Of a stretch of 36,513 bases of DNA, positions 15,167 through 22,713 are shown piece by piece. Under the pieces are notes generated by a model. It was not told the DNA's origin and did not search any database. It worked only from the letters and a program-made list of their open reading frames with translations. Origin of the DNA: an uncultured Corynebacterium sp. (GTDB taxonomy: Bacteria; Actinomycetota; Actinomycetes; Mycobacteriales; Mycobacteriaceae); the NCBI RefSeq assembly GCF_946221105.1, contig NZ_CAMICL010000020.1, positions 1 through 36,513 on the forward strand, given 5' to 3'. The position numbers and the translations under genes are program-made. Each line of letters starts with the position of its first letter. The stretch's first letter is position 1.

Positions 15167-16786
15167 ATGGCAGCTATGGAGATTGCGGCGGCGGTGGCGG
15201 AGCTCGTCGCCAAGCATTGCACCGATGTGGTCATGAGCCCGGGCTCGCGCAACTCGCCGCTGGCCTACGCGCTGCTCGCGCGCCGCGACGTGCGAGTGCA
15301 CATGCGTATCGACGAGCGCTCCGCCGCCTTCACCGCCCTCGGCCTCGCGCGTGTGCAGCGCCGCCACGTCGGCGTGGTGATGACCTCCGGCACCGCCGTG
15401 GCGAATGCGTACCCGGCGGTGATTGAGGCGCACATGTCGCACACCCCGCTCGCGGTGATCAGCGCGGACCGCCCGGAGCGCCTCGTCGGCACGGGCGCGA
15501 GCCAGACCATCTGGCAGCAAGGCATCTTCGGCCGCTACGCCGAAACGCAGCAGGTGCAATCGCTTGACGACGTCCACGCGGCCTCCTTTACCGCCACCCA
15601 GGTCCACATCAACGTGGCCCTGGACACCCCGCTCGTGCCCGAGCAACTGCCGGAGCCGGTGGGGCAGCCGCGCCGGGTCGGACCCGGCGCCCTCGCGCGC
15701 TCGGGCACCGGGTACGTCGACCACGGAGCAGTCGACGTCGACCTGACCCGCAACACCCTGGTCATCGCCGGCGACGAGGCCTGGGAGGTGCCAGGGCTGG
15801 AGCACGTGCCCACCATCGCCGAGCCCACCGCGCCCACGCCGTTCCACCAGGTGCACCCGCTGGCCGCGCGATTTTTCGCCCAGTCCGAGGTGGCCATCTC
15901 CCACGACGGGGGCGACTTCGCCGCCGACACCAAACCGGAGCAGGTCATCGTGGTCGGCCACCCGACGCTGCACCGCGACGTGATGGCGCTGCTGGCGGAC
16001 CCGGACATCGAGGTCGTCGGCATCTCGCGCACCGAGACGTTCACCGGCCAGCCCGACAAGCGCGGCTCGCGCGTCAACGCCGCCGGCCAGCCCACGGACA
16101 CGTGGCTGAAGATCTGCGAGGCCGCCGGCGACGTCGGCGCCGACACCGTGCGCCAAGCGCTCACGGAAGACGAGTTCGGCTTCACCGGCCTGCACGTCGC
16201 CGCCGCGGTGTGCGACACCCTCGGCGTGGGCGACACGTTGGTGCTCGGCTCGTCCAACCCGGTGCGCGACGCGTCGTTCGTGGGCATGCCCTTCGACGGC
16301 GTGGACACCTATTCCGCCCGGGGTGCCGCGGGCATCGACGGCACCGTCTCCCAGGCCGTCGGCGTGGCCCTTGCCACCCAGGCGCTGCGCCCGGACGAGA
16401 TCCGCGCCCCGCGCACCGTCGCGCTCATGGGGGATTTGACCTTCCTCCACGACGCCAACGGCCTGCTCATCGGGCCCGACGAGCCGCGCCCGGGCAACCT
16501 CACCATTGTGGTGGCCAACGACGACGGCGGCGGCATCTTCGAAGCCCTTGAGCCGGGCGCAGACAACCTCCGCGGCGCGTTTGAGCGGGTCTTCGGCACG
16601 CCGCACGGCGCGGACATCGAGCAGCTCGCGGAAGCGTACGGCGCCGACTACCGGCGCGCCGACACCCTCGCCGAGCTCAACGAGGCGCTGCTGGAGCTCG
16701 AGGCGCAGCCGAACCCGATCACCGTCGTGGAGGCCGCCACCACACGCACCACCCGCCGAGCGTTGGCGGCGCGCCTGAACCGATGA
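15167..16786 (+). CDS. menD: SEPHCHC synthase MenD
   Basis: MenD is a thiamine diphosphate-dependent enzyme that joins 2-oxoglutarate-derived succinic semialdehyde to isochorismate, the first committed menaquinone step. The 539-residue protein has the N-terminal PYR domain (VVMSPGSRNSPL, the IDERSAAFTALG glutamate that activates ThDP, MTSGTAVANAYPAV), a substrate segment ISADRPERLVGTGASQTI, and the C-terminal PP domain with the cofactor motif GDLTFLHDANGLLIG followed by VVANDDGGGIFEALE. The ATG at 15167 follows directly after the previous stop with AGGAG eight bases upstream. The stop overlaps the DUF3592 gene start (ATGA). Confidence 0.95.
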   Translation: MAAMEIAAAVAELVAKHCTDVVMSPGSRNSPLAYALLARRDVRVHMRIDERSAAFTALGLARVQRRHVGVVMTSGTAVANAYPAVIEAHMSHTPLAVISADRPERLVGTGASQTIWQQGIFGRYAETQQVQSLDDVHAASFTATQVHINVALDTPLVPEQLPEPVGQPRRVGPGALARSGTGYVDHGAVDVDLTRNTLVIAGDEAWEVPGLEHVPTIAEPTAPTPFHQVHPLAARFFAQSEVAISHDGGDFAADTKPEQVIVVGHPTLHRDVMALLADPDIEVVGISRTETFTGQPDKRGSRVNAAGQPTDTWLKICEAAGDVGADTVRQALTEDEFGFTGLHVAAAVCDTLGVGDTLVLGSSNPVRDASFVGMPFDGVDTYSARGAAGIDGTVSQAVGVALATQALRPDEIRAPRTVALMGDLTFLHDANGLLIGPDEPRPGNLTIVVANDDGGGIFEALEPGADNLRGAFERVFGTPHGADIEQLAEAYGADYRRADTLAELNEALLELEAQPNPITVVEAATTRTTRRALAARLNR

Positions 16787-17193
16787 GGTGGCGCCGCCGC
16801 GCGCACCAGGTGGTGCTCGCGCTCTACGCCTTTGCCACCCTCGGCAGCGTGGCCATGGTCGCAGGTCCCGCGCTCAACGACGCCCGCATCCAGGCCAACC
16901 CCGGCCGCGGCACCGCGATAGTCACCGAAGCCGGGCGCATGCGCACCTTTGTGGAGTACCAGACCGAAGACGGTCAGCTGGTCTCCCCGCCGCGCGGGCT
17001 GTTGTACCCGACCGGCCTGGGGGAGGGGCAGCAAGTGTGGGTGACCTACGATAAAACCGAGCCCGACCTGGTCAAGGTGGAGGGCCGCGGCTGGGCGCTG
17101 GCGCTGCTGCCCGCGCTGTCGACGTGGGCGGTGGCCACGCTCGTCGCCGCTGGGGCATGGTTCGCTAGCGGCCGGTGGGTGCCGGAGGGGTAA
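16783..17193 (+). CDS. DUF3592-type membrane protein
   Basis: This 136-residue protein has an N-terminal span (about residues 8-28), an extracytoplasmic beta-rich region of about 70 residues (GRGTAIVTEAGRMRTFVEYQ ... YPTGLGEGQQVWVTYDKTEP) and a second span (about 103-126). This is the layout of DUF3592 proteins. In Mycobacterium tuberculosis a comparable gene (Rv0556) sits between menD and the mannosyltransferase Rv0557, and the same order is kept here. That synteny is the main support; no biochemical role is known to me. It overlaps the menD stop by four bases and so is translationally coupled. Confidence 0.75.
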   Translation: MRWRRRAHQVVLALYAFATLGSVAMVAGPALNDARIQANPGRGTAIVTEAGRMRTFVEYQTEDGQLVSPPRGLLYPTGLGEGQQVWVTYDKTEPDLVKVEGRGWALALLPALSTWAVATLVAAGAWFASGRWVPEG

Positions 17194-17204
17194 AAATTCA
17201 TGTT

Positions 17205-17215
17205 TGGTTCAACCA
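17205..17215. repeat. Palindrome TGGTT-C-AACCA upstream of mgtA
   Basis: Perfect 5-bp arms around one base, 12 bases after the DUF3592 stop and within the short 64-base gap before mgtA. It could be an operator or a weak RNA hairpin; nothing else identifies it. Confidence 0.3.
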
Positions 17216-17257
17216 GAATTGGCGGCAAATTTGGATTGCAGTGGGAGAGTGCCTGAT

Positions 17258-18481
17258 ATGCGAGTGGGAATCGTGGCGGAGTCTTTCCTGCCCAACGTCA
17301 ACGGAGTGACCAATTCGGTGCTGCGCGTGCTCGAGCACCTCAAACGCGAAGGCCACGAGGCGATGGTGGTCGCCCCCGGCGCGCGCGACTTCCAGGACGA
17401 GATCCCGGACTACCTCGGCTTCAACATCGTCCGCGTGCCCACCGTGATGGTCCCGCTGGTGGATTCCCTGCCCATCGGTGTGCCCACCACCACCGTCGCC
17501 GCGGCGCTTTCCGAGTTCAAGCCGGACATCATCCACCTGGCCAGCCCGTTCGTCCTCGGCGGGGCGGGCGCGTTCGCCGCGCGCCAGCTCGGGGTGCCGG
17601 CGGTGGCGCTCTACCAGACGGACGTCGCCGGTTTCGCCACCAAGTACCACCTGCCAATGGTGGCGAACTTGGCGTGGGACTGGACGCGCACGATTCACAA
17701 TATGAGCGAGATGACGCTGGCGCCTTCGTCAAGCTATATCCGCATGCTCGAATCCCACGGCATCAACAACGTGCGCCATTGGGGCCGCGGCGTGGACACC
17801 GAGCTGTTCAACCCGGCCAAGCGCTCCGACGTGCTGCGCCGCTCCTGGGACCCCACGGGGACGAAGAAGATCGTCGGCTTCGTCGGGCGCCTGGCCGCGG
17901 AGAAGTCGGTGCACCGCCTCGCCCCGCTTCACGACGACCCGTCGGTCCAACTCGTCATCGTCGGCGACGGCCCCGAGCGCGACTGTCTGGCCGAGACGCT
18001 GCCTTCGGCGGTGTTCACCGGGGCGCTGTCCGGCGAGGAGCTCGCCCGCGCGTACGCGTCGCTGGACCTGTTCGTGCACACCGGCGAGTTTGAAACGTTC
18101 TGCCAGGCCATCCAGGAAGCGCAAGCCTCGGGCGTGCCCACGATCGGCCCGCGCGCGGGCGGCCCCATCGACCTGATCAAACACGGCGACAACGGGCTTT
18201 TGCTCGAGGTGGAGACCTTCGAGCAGGAGCTTTACGACGCCGCGCGGTGGATCCTCGACGACGCCCGCCACACCACGCTGCAAGCCGCCGCGCGCGAGTC
18301 CGTGGCGGACAAGACCTGGGCCGCACTCGGCGACCAGCTGCTGGGCTACTACTCCGAGGTCCTGAATGCCTACGAGCGCAACGTGGTGCACCTGTTCGGC
18401 CGCGACGTGGCCCTGCCGCGCTGGGCGCCGGCACGCCTGGGCCAGCCCCGCAGGCAAGCGCGGCGCGGCGACACCGCGTAG
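17258..18481 (+). CDS. mgtA: GDP-mannose-dependent glycolipid mannosyltransferase MgtA (PimB-like, GT4)
   Basis: This 407-residue GT-B fold retaining glycosyltransferase has MRVGIVAESFLPNVNGVTNS at the N-terminus, the donor-domain VGFVGRLAAEKSV, and an EX7E motif beginning GEFETFCQAIQE followed by ASGVPTIGPRAGGPIDLI. It is the counterpart of Rv0557, first called PimB and later shown in corynebacteria to mannosylate a glucuronosyl-diacylglycerol, priming lipomannan-like glycolipids at the membrane. The ATG at 17258 follows GGGAGAG and begins exactly at the conserved first strand; the open frame extends upstream but has no family sequence. The C-terminal tail after about residue 385 is basic and may help membrane binding. 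Confidence 0.88.
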   Translation: MRVGIVAESFLPNVNGVTNSVLRVLEHLKREGHEAMVVAPGARDFQDEIPDYLGFNIVRVPTVMVPLVDSLPIGVPTTTVAAALSEFKPDIIHLASPFVLGGAGAFAARQLGVPAVALYQTDVAGFATKYHLPMVANLAWDWTRTIHNMSEMTLAPSSSYIRMLESHGINNVRHWGRGVDTELFNPAKRSDVLRRSWDPTGTKKIVGFVGRLAAEKSVHRLAPLHDDPSVQLVIVGDGPERDCLAETLPSAVFTGALSGEELARAYASLDLFVHTGEFETFCQAIQEAQASGVPTIGPRAGGPIDLIKHGDNGLLLEVETFEQELYDAARWILDDARHTTLQAAARESVADKTWAALGDQLLGYYSEVLNAYERNVVHLFGRDVALPRWAPARLGQPRRQARRGDTA

Positions 18482-18500
18482 ACGCATGCGCGCCGCCAAG

Positions 18501-18506
18501 TAGAGT
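18501..18506 (+). promoter_or_regulatory. -10 hexamer TAGAGT of the MntR-like gene
   Basis: TAGAGT (TANANT) ends seven bases before the ATG at 18514. It marks a leaderless start and rejects the longer frame from 18247, which overlaps mgtA. Confidence 0.55.
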
Positions 18507-18513
18507 GGCGAGC

Positions 18514-19191
18514 ATGTCCGTCGGCGACCTATCCACCAGCACCCAGAACTACCTCAAAGGCATCTGGGCGCTTTCGGAGTGGTCAGATACGCCGGTGACG
18601 CCGTCGTCAGTGGCCAAGCACCTTGGACTGCGCAAATCCACCGTTTCCGACGGGGTGCGCAAACTCGGCGAGCAGGGCCTGGTGGAACACAAGCCCTACG
18701 GCGCCGTCGAGCTGACCGACACTGGCCGCACGTACGCGGTGGCGATGATCCGCCGCCACCGCCTGATTGAAACGTTTTTGGTGGAGGCGTTGGGCTACAC
18801 CTGGGACCAAGTGCACGACGAGGCTGAGAACCTCGAGCACTCTGTAAGTGACTTCATGGTGGAGCGCATCGACGCGTTTCTTGACCATCCCACCCGCGAC
18901 CCCCACGGTGACCCCATCCCCTCAGCCAGCGGGCGTGTTGATGCCCCCGAGGCCGTCCCACTGACCGGCGTGCAGCCGGGGCAGAAGGCCACGATTGAAC
19001 GCATTGCCGACGACGACCCGAAACTGCTGCAATTCTTCGACAGTCACGGGCTCGTCGTCGGCGCAACCCTCGAGGTGGGAGAGGGTGCCCCTTACTCCGG
19101 CGCGGTCGCGGTCCGGCTTGCCGGCGCGGCGGAGGCGGTGCCGCTCGGCGAGGAAGCCACGGATTCCGTCTTCGTGCGCGTGGATGCGTAA
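18514..19191 (+). CDS. mntR: DtxR/MntR-family metal-dependent repressor, manganese type
   Basis: This 225-residue cytosolic repressor has a winged helix-turn-helix (VTPSSVAKHLGLRKSTVSDG, about residues 28-52), a metal-binding/dimer domain and a C-terminal SH3-like domain (about 150-225). Ligands align with DtxR ancillary site H82, E86, H101 and with a primary site ExxEH (E105, E108, H109). DtxR and IdeR have Cys at the first of these positions, whereas MntR has Glu, so manganese sensing is favoured; position 12 is Asn where Met or Asp is usual. It faces the mnt transporter operon and their 3' ends overlap by 100 bases. Likely targets are the promoters near 21931-22023. Confidence 0.82.
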   Translation: MSVGDLSTSTQNYLKGIWALSEWSDTPVTPSSVAKHLGLRKSTVSDGVRKLGEQGLVEHKPYGAVELTDTGRTYAVAMIRRHRLIETFLVEALGYTWDQVHDEAENLEHSVSDFMVERIDAFLDHPTRDPHGDPIPSASGRVDAPEAVPLTGVQPGQKATIERIADDDPKLLQFFDSHGLVVGATLEVGEGAPYSGAVAVRLAGAAEAVPLGEEATDSVFVRVDA

Positions 19192-20015
19192 CGACGACCC
19201 CGCAGCACCCCATGCGGGCCGAACAGGTACACCACACCAAACACCACACCTTGGGCGAGCACAATCATGCCGCCAGAGGCTGTGTCCAGGTAGTAGGAGC
19301 AGTACAACCCCACGATTGCACACGCTGCCGACATGGTCGGGGCGATGACCAGCATCGTGCCGAACTTGTTGGTGAGCAGGTAGGCGGTCGCACCCGGGAT
19401 GATCAGCATCGCCACCACCAGGATCACGCCAACGGCCTGGAGTGCCACCACTGACGTCAGCGCCAGCAGTGCCAGCAGGGCCGCACCGAGCAGGCGCGGA
19501 TTCAACCCAATCGCGTGTGCATGGGTGGGATCGAACGCGTAGAGGGTGAAGTCGCGCCGCTTGAGCACCAGCACGCTCAACACGATCGCTCCCAGGATGG
19601 CCACCTGCAGCAGGTCCCCACGGGACACACCAAGCAGATTGCCGAAGATGATGTGGTTCAGATCCGTGTGCGAAGGGGTTACCGAAATGAGCACGAGCCC
19701 CAGCGCGAACATGGTGGTGAACACAATGCCAATGGCCGCATCCTCCTTCACCCGGGACGTATCGCGCACCAGCCCGATCAGTGCCACCGCAAGGAACCCG
19801 AACACCACCGCGCCGACGGCAAACGGCACGCCCAGAATGTAGGCCAGCACCACGCCGGGCAGGACAGCGTGGCTTACCGCATCGCCCATCAGCGACCAGC
19901 CAACCAACACCAGCCAGCACGACAACAGCGCGCAGACAATCGACGCCACCAGCGAGGTCGCAAGCGCACGCATCATGAACTCGTACCCAAACGGCTCCGT
20001 AAGCAGCGCAATCAT
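19092..20015 (-). CDS. mntC: Manganese ABC transporter permease (ABC-3 family)
   Basis: This 307-residue inner-membrane permease of the ABC-3 (ZnuB/MntB) family has about eight or nine spans. The family hallmark GDAVSHAVLPGVVLAYI follows the first spans, IKEDA-like RVKEDAAIGIVFTTMFALG is the ATPase-coupling region, and AVGVILVVAMLIIPGATAYLL lies in the last third. Residues after about 275 form a polar Ser/Thr/Ala-rich tail (ASTRTKTESVASSPSGTASA) that is encoded largely by the antisense of the mntR 3' end and is probably unstructured. The start (ATG 20015) overlaps the ATPase stop. Last gene of the operon. Confidence 0.87.
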   Translation of the reverse strand: MIALLTEPFGYEFMMRALATSLVASIVCALLSCWLVLVGWSLMGDAVSHAVLPGVVLAYILGVPFAVGAVVFGFLAVALIGLVRDTSRVKEDAAIGIVFTTMFALGLVLISVTPSHTDLNHIIFGNLLGVSRGDLLQVAILGAIVLSVLVLKRRDFTLYAFDPTHAHAIGLNPRLLGAALLALLALTSVVALQAVGVILVVAMLIIPGATAYLLTNKFGTMLVIAPTMSAACAIVGLYCSYYLDTASGGMIVLAQGVVFGVVYLFGPHGVLRGRRYASTRTKTESVASSPSGTASAAPASRTATAPE

Positions 20016-20737
20016 GCTGACACCCCCATACCGAAGCCCTGTACCAAATTGTCCGGCTCTAACACCACTTCAGTCGGGGCGTGCATCAACACCCGGCGGT
20101 TCAACAGCACTGTCTCCGGCGCGAGCTGGGGCAAGGCAACCAGGTCGTGCGTCACCACAAAAATAGTGGTGCCTTCTGCCGCGAGGTCACGCAGCAGCTC
20201 AGTGATGGTGGCCTCGGAATGTTTGTCCACGCCGGCGAAGGGTTCGTCGAGAAGCATGATGCTCGCACCCTGAGCGATACCGCGGGCGATGAAGGCACGC
20301 TTCTTCTGGCCACCCGAAAGCTGACCGATCTGGCGGTCTGCGAACGACTCAAGGTGGGTGCGCTCAAGCGCGCGATCCACAGCCGCAATGTCCTCCGCAC
20401 GCGCGTGGCGGGTAAAGCCCATGTGGCCGTAGCGGCCCATCATGACCACATCGCGCACAGTAACGGGGAACTGCCAGTCCACCTCTTCGCTCTGGGGGAC
20501 GTAGCCCAGCACCTGCGTCTTGCGGGCGCGCATGGGGTCGATGCTGTTGATACGAACCGTGCCGCGATCCGGCTTGACCAACCCCATGATCGCCTTGAGT
20601 AGCGTGGATTTGCCCGCGCCGTTCATCCCGATCAGCCCACAGATACGGCCTGGTTGGACGCTCAAAGTTGCGCCGTCGAGCGCGACGACGTCGCCGTAGC
20701 GCACCGCAACATCGTCAACCGCGATTGCGGGGATCAC
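20012..20737 (-). CDS. mntB: Manganese ABC transporter ATPase
   Basis: This 241-residue ABC ATPase has Walker A GMNGAGKST, Q-loop GYVPQSEEVDWQFP, signature QLSGGQKKRAFIARG, Walker B IMLLDEPFAGVD and switch His in VVTHDL. The VDWQFPVTVRDVVMMGRYG segment is characteristic of the zinc/manganese ABC-3 transporter class. The start is GTG at 20737, overlapping the mntA stop (GTGA), and its own stop overlaps the permease start, so all three genes are translationally coupled. It works at the inner face of the membrane with the permease at 19092-20015. Confidence 0.9.
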   Translation of the reverse strand: MIPAIAVDDVAVRYGDVVALDGATLSVQPGRICGLIGMNGAGKSTLLKAIMGLVKPDRGTVRINSIDPMRARKTQVLGYVPQSEEVDWQFPVTVRDVVMMGRYGHMGFTRHARAEDIAAVDRALERTHLESFADRQIGQLSGGQKKRAFIARGIAQGASIMLLDEPFAGVDKHSEATITELLRDLAAEGTTIFVVTHDLVALPQLAPETVLLNRRVLMHAPTEVVLEPDNLVQGFGMGVSA

Positions 20738-21657
20738 TGCTTGCCCCCGTTCAAACCGTCGATGATCACCTTCGTGTCGTGGCGAATCAGATCCAGGTAG
20801 GTCGGCACCGGACCGTTTTCCTCAGAAAGCGAATCGACGTAGAGGGTGCCGCCGTACTCCGCGCCGGTGGCCTTCACGACCTGCATCATCGGCGCGTTAG
20901 AGACCGTGGATTCACAGAACACAGACGGGACGTTGTTTTCCTTCACAAACTCGATCGCGCCGGCGATCTGCTGCGGGGTGGCTTCCTGCTCAGCGTTGAC
21001 CGGCCAGATGTAGCGCTCGGTCAACTTCGCGTCGCGAGCCAGATAGGAGAACGCACCTTCGCAGGTGACCAAGGCGCGCTGCTTGTCGGGGACAGCGGCG
21101 AGCTTGGTTTCCAGCTCGTCTTGCACAGCCTGCAGTTCCTGCTTGTATGTTTCGCCGTTGGCCTTGAAATCATCGGCGTGCTCCGGGTCGAGTTCGCTGA
21201 ACGCGTCGACGATGTTGTCCACGTAGGTCTGCACGTTTACCGGGCTCATCCAAGCGTGCGGGTTGGGCTTGCCGGCGTAGGCGTCCTCGGCGATATCGAT
21301 CGGCTCCACACCGTCGCTGACCGTGGCGTGCGGCGCGTCCAGGTCGGAGACGAATTGGGAGAACCAGTTTTCCAGGTTCATGCCGTTGTCCAGGATCAGG
21401 TCGGCGTCGGAGGCGCGCGAGATGTCGCCCGGGGTGGGCTCGTAGCCGTGGATTTCCGCGCCGGGTTTGGTGATGGACTCCACCCGCAGGTGGTCGCCGG
21501 CGACGTTCGAGGCGATGTCCTGGATCACCGTGAACGTGGTGAGTACCACGGGGGTGTCTTTGTCACCGGCGGCGTCGGTGCTGTCCTGCGAACAGCCTGC
21601 CAGGCCGGCAGCTAGCGCAGCCGTGGCGGCGAGTGCGAGCACCTTGGATTTCAGCAT
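20734..21657 (-). CDS. mntA: Manganese-binding lipoprotein (PsaA/MntA type)
   Basis: This 307-residue cluster A-I metal-binding lipoprotein has lipobox LAGC with C22. Metal ligands are H70 (IHGYEP), H134 (PNPHAWMSP), E200 (TCEGAFSYLARD) and D275 (YVDSLS), the His-His-Glu-Asp set of manganese/iron proteins such as PsaA rather than the three-His set of zinc proteins. The backbone helix VDNIVDAFSELDPEHADDF links the lobes. A good ribosome site (AAAAGGA) precedes the ATG at 21657. It lies 36 bases after a small unknown gene, which may be the real first gene of the operon. Together with mntB, mntC and mntR it forms a complete manganese uptake cassette. Confidence 0.9.
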   Translation of the reverse strand: MLKSKVLALAATAALAAGLAGCSQDSTDAAGDKDTPVVLTTFTVIQDIASNVAGDHLRVESITKPGAEIHGYEPTPGDISRASDADLILDNGMNLENWFSQFVSDLDAPHATVSDGVEPIDIAEDAYAGKPNPHAWMSPVNVQTYVDNIVDAFSELDPEHADDFKANGETYKQELQAVQDELETKLAAVPDKQRALVTCEGAFSYLARDAKLTERYIWPVNAEQEATPQQIAGAIEFVKENNVPSVFCESTVSNAPMMQVVKATGAEYGGTLYVDSLSEENGPVPTYLDLIRHDTKVIIDGLNGGKQ

Positions 21658-21693
21658 GTTGGTCCTTTTCTTTCTGTGTACTTTTCCGTGCGG

Positions 21694-21930
21694 TTAGAGA
21701 AGCGGCGGCGGGCCGACGCGGTGGGACGTGGCAATGAATCGGTCGAGCTTTTGCGGGGATTCGTCGCGCAGGTAGACGGCGAGCAGCCGCATCAGGTTGA
21801 GCGTGACGTCTTCCGGGTTGGCGCTGGAGCGCACCAGCCGCGCGGACGCGAGGTGATCGCCTTCACGTGCGGTCTCGAACAATGCGATGGCTTCGAGCCA
21901 TGCGCCCATGTTGGAGTCATCAAGTCCCAT
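21694..21930 (-). CDS. Small protein of unknown function upstream of mntA
   Basis: This 78-residue protein, probably all helical, begins MGLDDSNMGAWLEAIALFET and ends SHRVGPPPLL. No signal peptide, membrane span or known motif is visible. It has high-GC codon use like its neighbours and a promoter-like TATTAT at leaderless distance, which supports it being real. It probably leads the mnt operon, since no other promoter is evident in the 36-base gap to mntA. It could be a conserved corynebacterial hypothetical; a role in metal uptake is only suggested by position. Confidence 0.6.
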   Translation of the reverse strand: MGLDDSNMGAWLEAIALFETAREGDHLASARLVRSSANPEDVTLNLMRLLAVYLRDESPQKLDRFIATSHRVGPPPLL

Positions 21931-21938
21931 ACCGGCGA

Positions 21939-21944
21939 ATAATA
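21939..21944 (-). promoter_or_regulatory. -10 hexamer TATTAT of the mnt operon lead gene
   Basis: TATTAT reads leftward, eight bases before the ATG at 21930, in an otherwise GC-rich region. It is the likely promoter for 21930-19092. Confidence 0.5.
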
Positions 21945-21946
21945 AA

Positions 21947-21970
21947 GTTCGGCGCTACGAACTTGCAAGT
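21947..21970. promoter_or_regulatory. Two adjacent palindromes between the mnt operon and menG, candidate operator
   Basis: GTTCG-N6-CGAAC (21947-21962) is joined to the perfect 10-bp palindrome ACTTGCAAGT (21961-21970). They lie just upstream of the TATTAT -10 on the minus strand and about 40 bases before the menG -10. A metal repressor such as the nearby MntR would be expected to bind here, but I know no matching consensus. Confidence 0.4.
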
Positions 21971-22009
21971 GTCGTGTTGTCGTACGGCCTCCGTTTGTGG
22001 GTGGCAAAG

Positions 22010-22015
22010 TAGACT
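22010..22015 (+). promoter_or_regulatory. -10 hexamer TAGACT of menG
   Basis: TAGACT (TANANT) ends eight bases before the ATG at 22024, indicating a leaderless transcript. Confidence 0.55.
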
Positions 22016-22023
22016 TGCGCACC

Positions 22024-22713
22024 ATGGCCAAGGCGGATCTGGACAAAAAGCCCTTCGACGTTGCCGGCATGTTCGACGGCGTGGGCAAAAACTACGACAA
22101 GACCAACACCGTGCTGTCGTTCGGCCTGGACAAGTACTGGCGACGCCGCACGCGCGAGCGCCTCAACCTGCAGCCGGGCGAGCTGGTGCTGGATCTCGCC
22201 GCCGGCACCGCCGTATCCACCGTGGAGCTTGGCAAGTCCGGCGCGTGGGTGGTGGCCTGCGACTTCTCCCAGGGCATGCTCGCCGCCGGCAAAGACCGCA
22301 ACGTGCCCAAGGTCGTCGGTGATGCGATGCACTTGCCGTTCGCCGACGGCACCTTCGACGCGGTGACCATCTCCTACGGGCTGCGCAACGTCCACGACTT
22401 CGAGGCCGGCCTGCGCGAGATGGCGCGCGTGACCAAGCCGGGCGGGCGCCTGGCCGTTAACGAGTTCTCCACCCCCGTCGTGCCGGGTTTTCGCACCCTG
22501 TACAAGGAGTACCTGCCGCTGGCGGTGCCGGCGCTGGCGAAGCTGTTTTCCTCCAACGCGGAGGCCTACGAGTACCTCGCCGAATCCATCCGCGCCTGGC
22601 CCGGCCAAGAAGAGCTCGCCGCGGCAATTAACGCCAACGGCTGGACTGACGCCAGTTGGCAAAACCTCACCGGCGGAATTGTCGCGCTGCACAGCGCGGT
22701 CAAGCCTGCTTAG
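22024..22713 (+). CDS. menG: Demethylmenaquinone methyltransferase MenG (UbiE family)
   Basis: This 229-residue SAM-dependent methyltransferase performs the last step of menaquinone synthesis. Motif I is VLDLAAGTAVSTVEL, motif II spans VVACDFSQGML, the acidic segment is VVGDAMHLPFADGTFDAVTI, and the UbiE signatures YGLRNVHDFEAGL and KPGGRLAVNEFSTP are present. The N-terminus FDVAGMFDGVGKNYDKTN is the family start. ATG 22024 is supported by the leaderless -10; upstream in-frame codons lack family sequence. Its TAG stop overlaps the TAA stop of convergent menJ. In mycobacteria the corresponding gene follows mgtA directly; here the manganese cassette lies between them. Confidence 0.93.
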   Translation: MAKADLDKKPFDVAGMFDGVGKNYDKTNTVLSFGLDKYWRRRTRERLNLQPGELVLDLAAGTAVSTVELGKSGAWVVACDFSQGMLAAGKDRNVPKVVGDAMHLPFADGTFDAVTISYGLRNVHDFEAGLREMARVTKPGGRLAVNEFSTPVVPGFRTLYKEYLPLAVPALAKLFSSNAEAYEYLAESIRAWPGQEELAAAINANGWTDASWQNLTGGIVALHSAVKPA

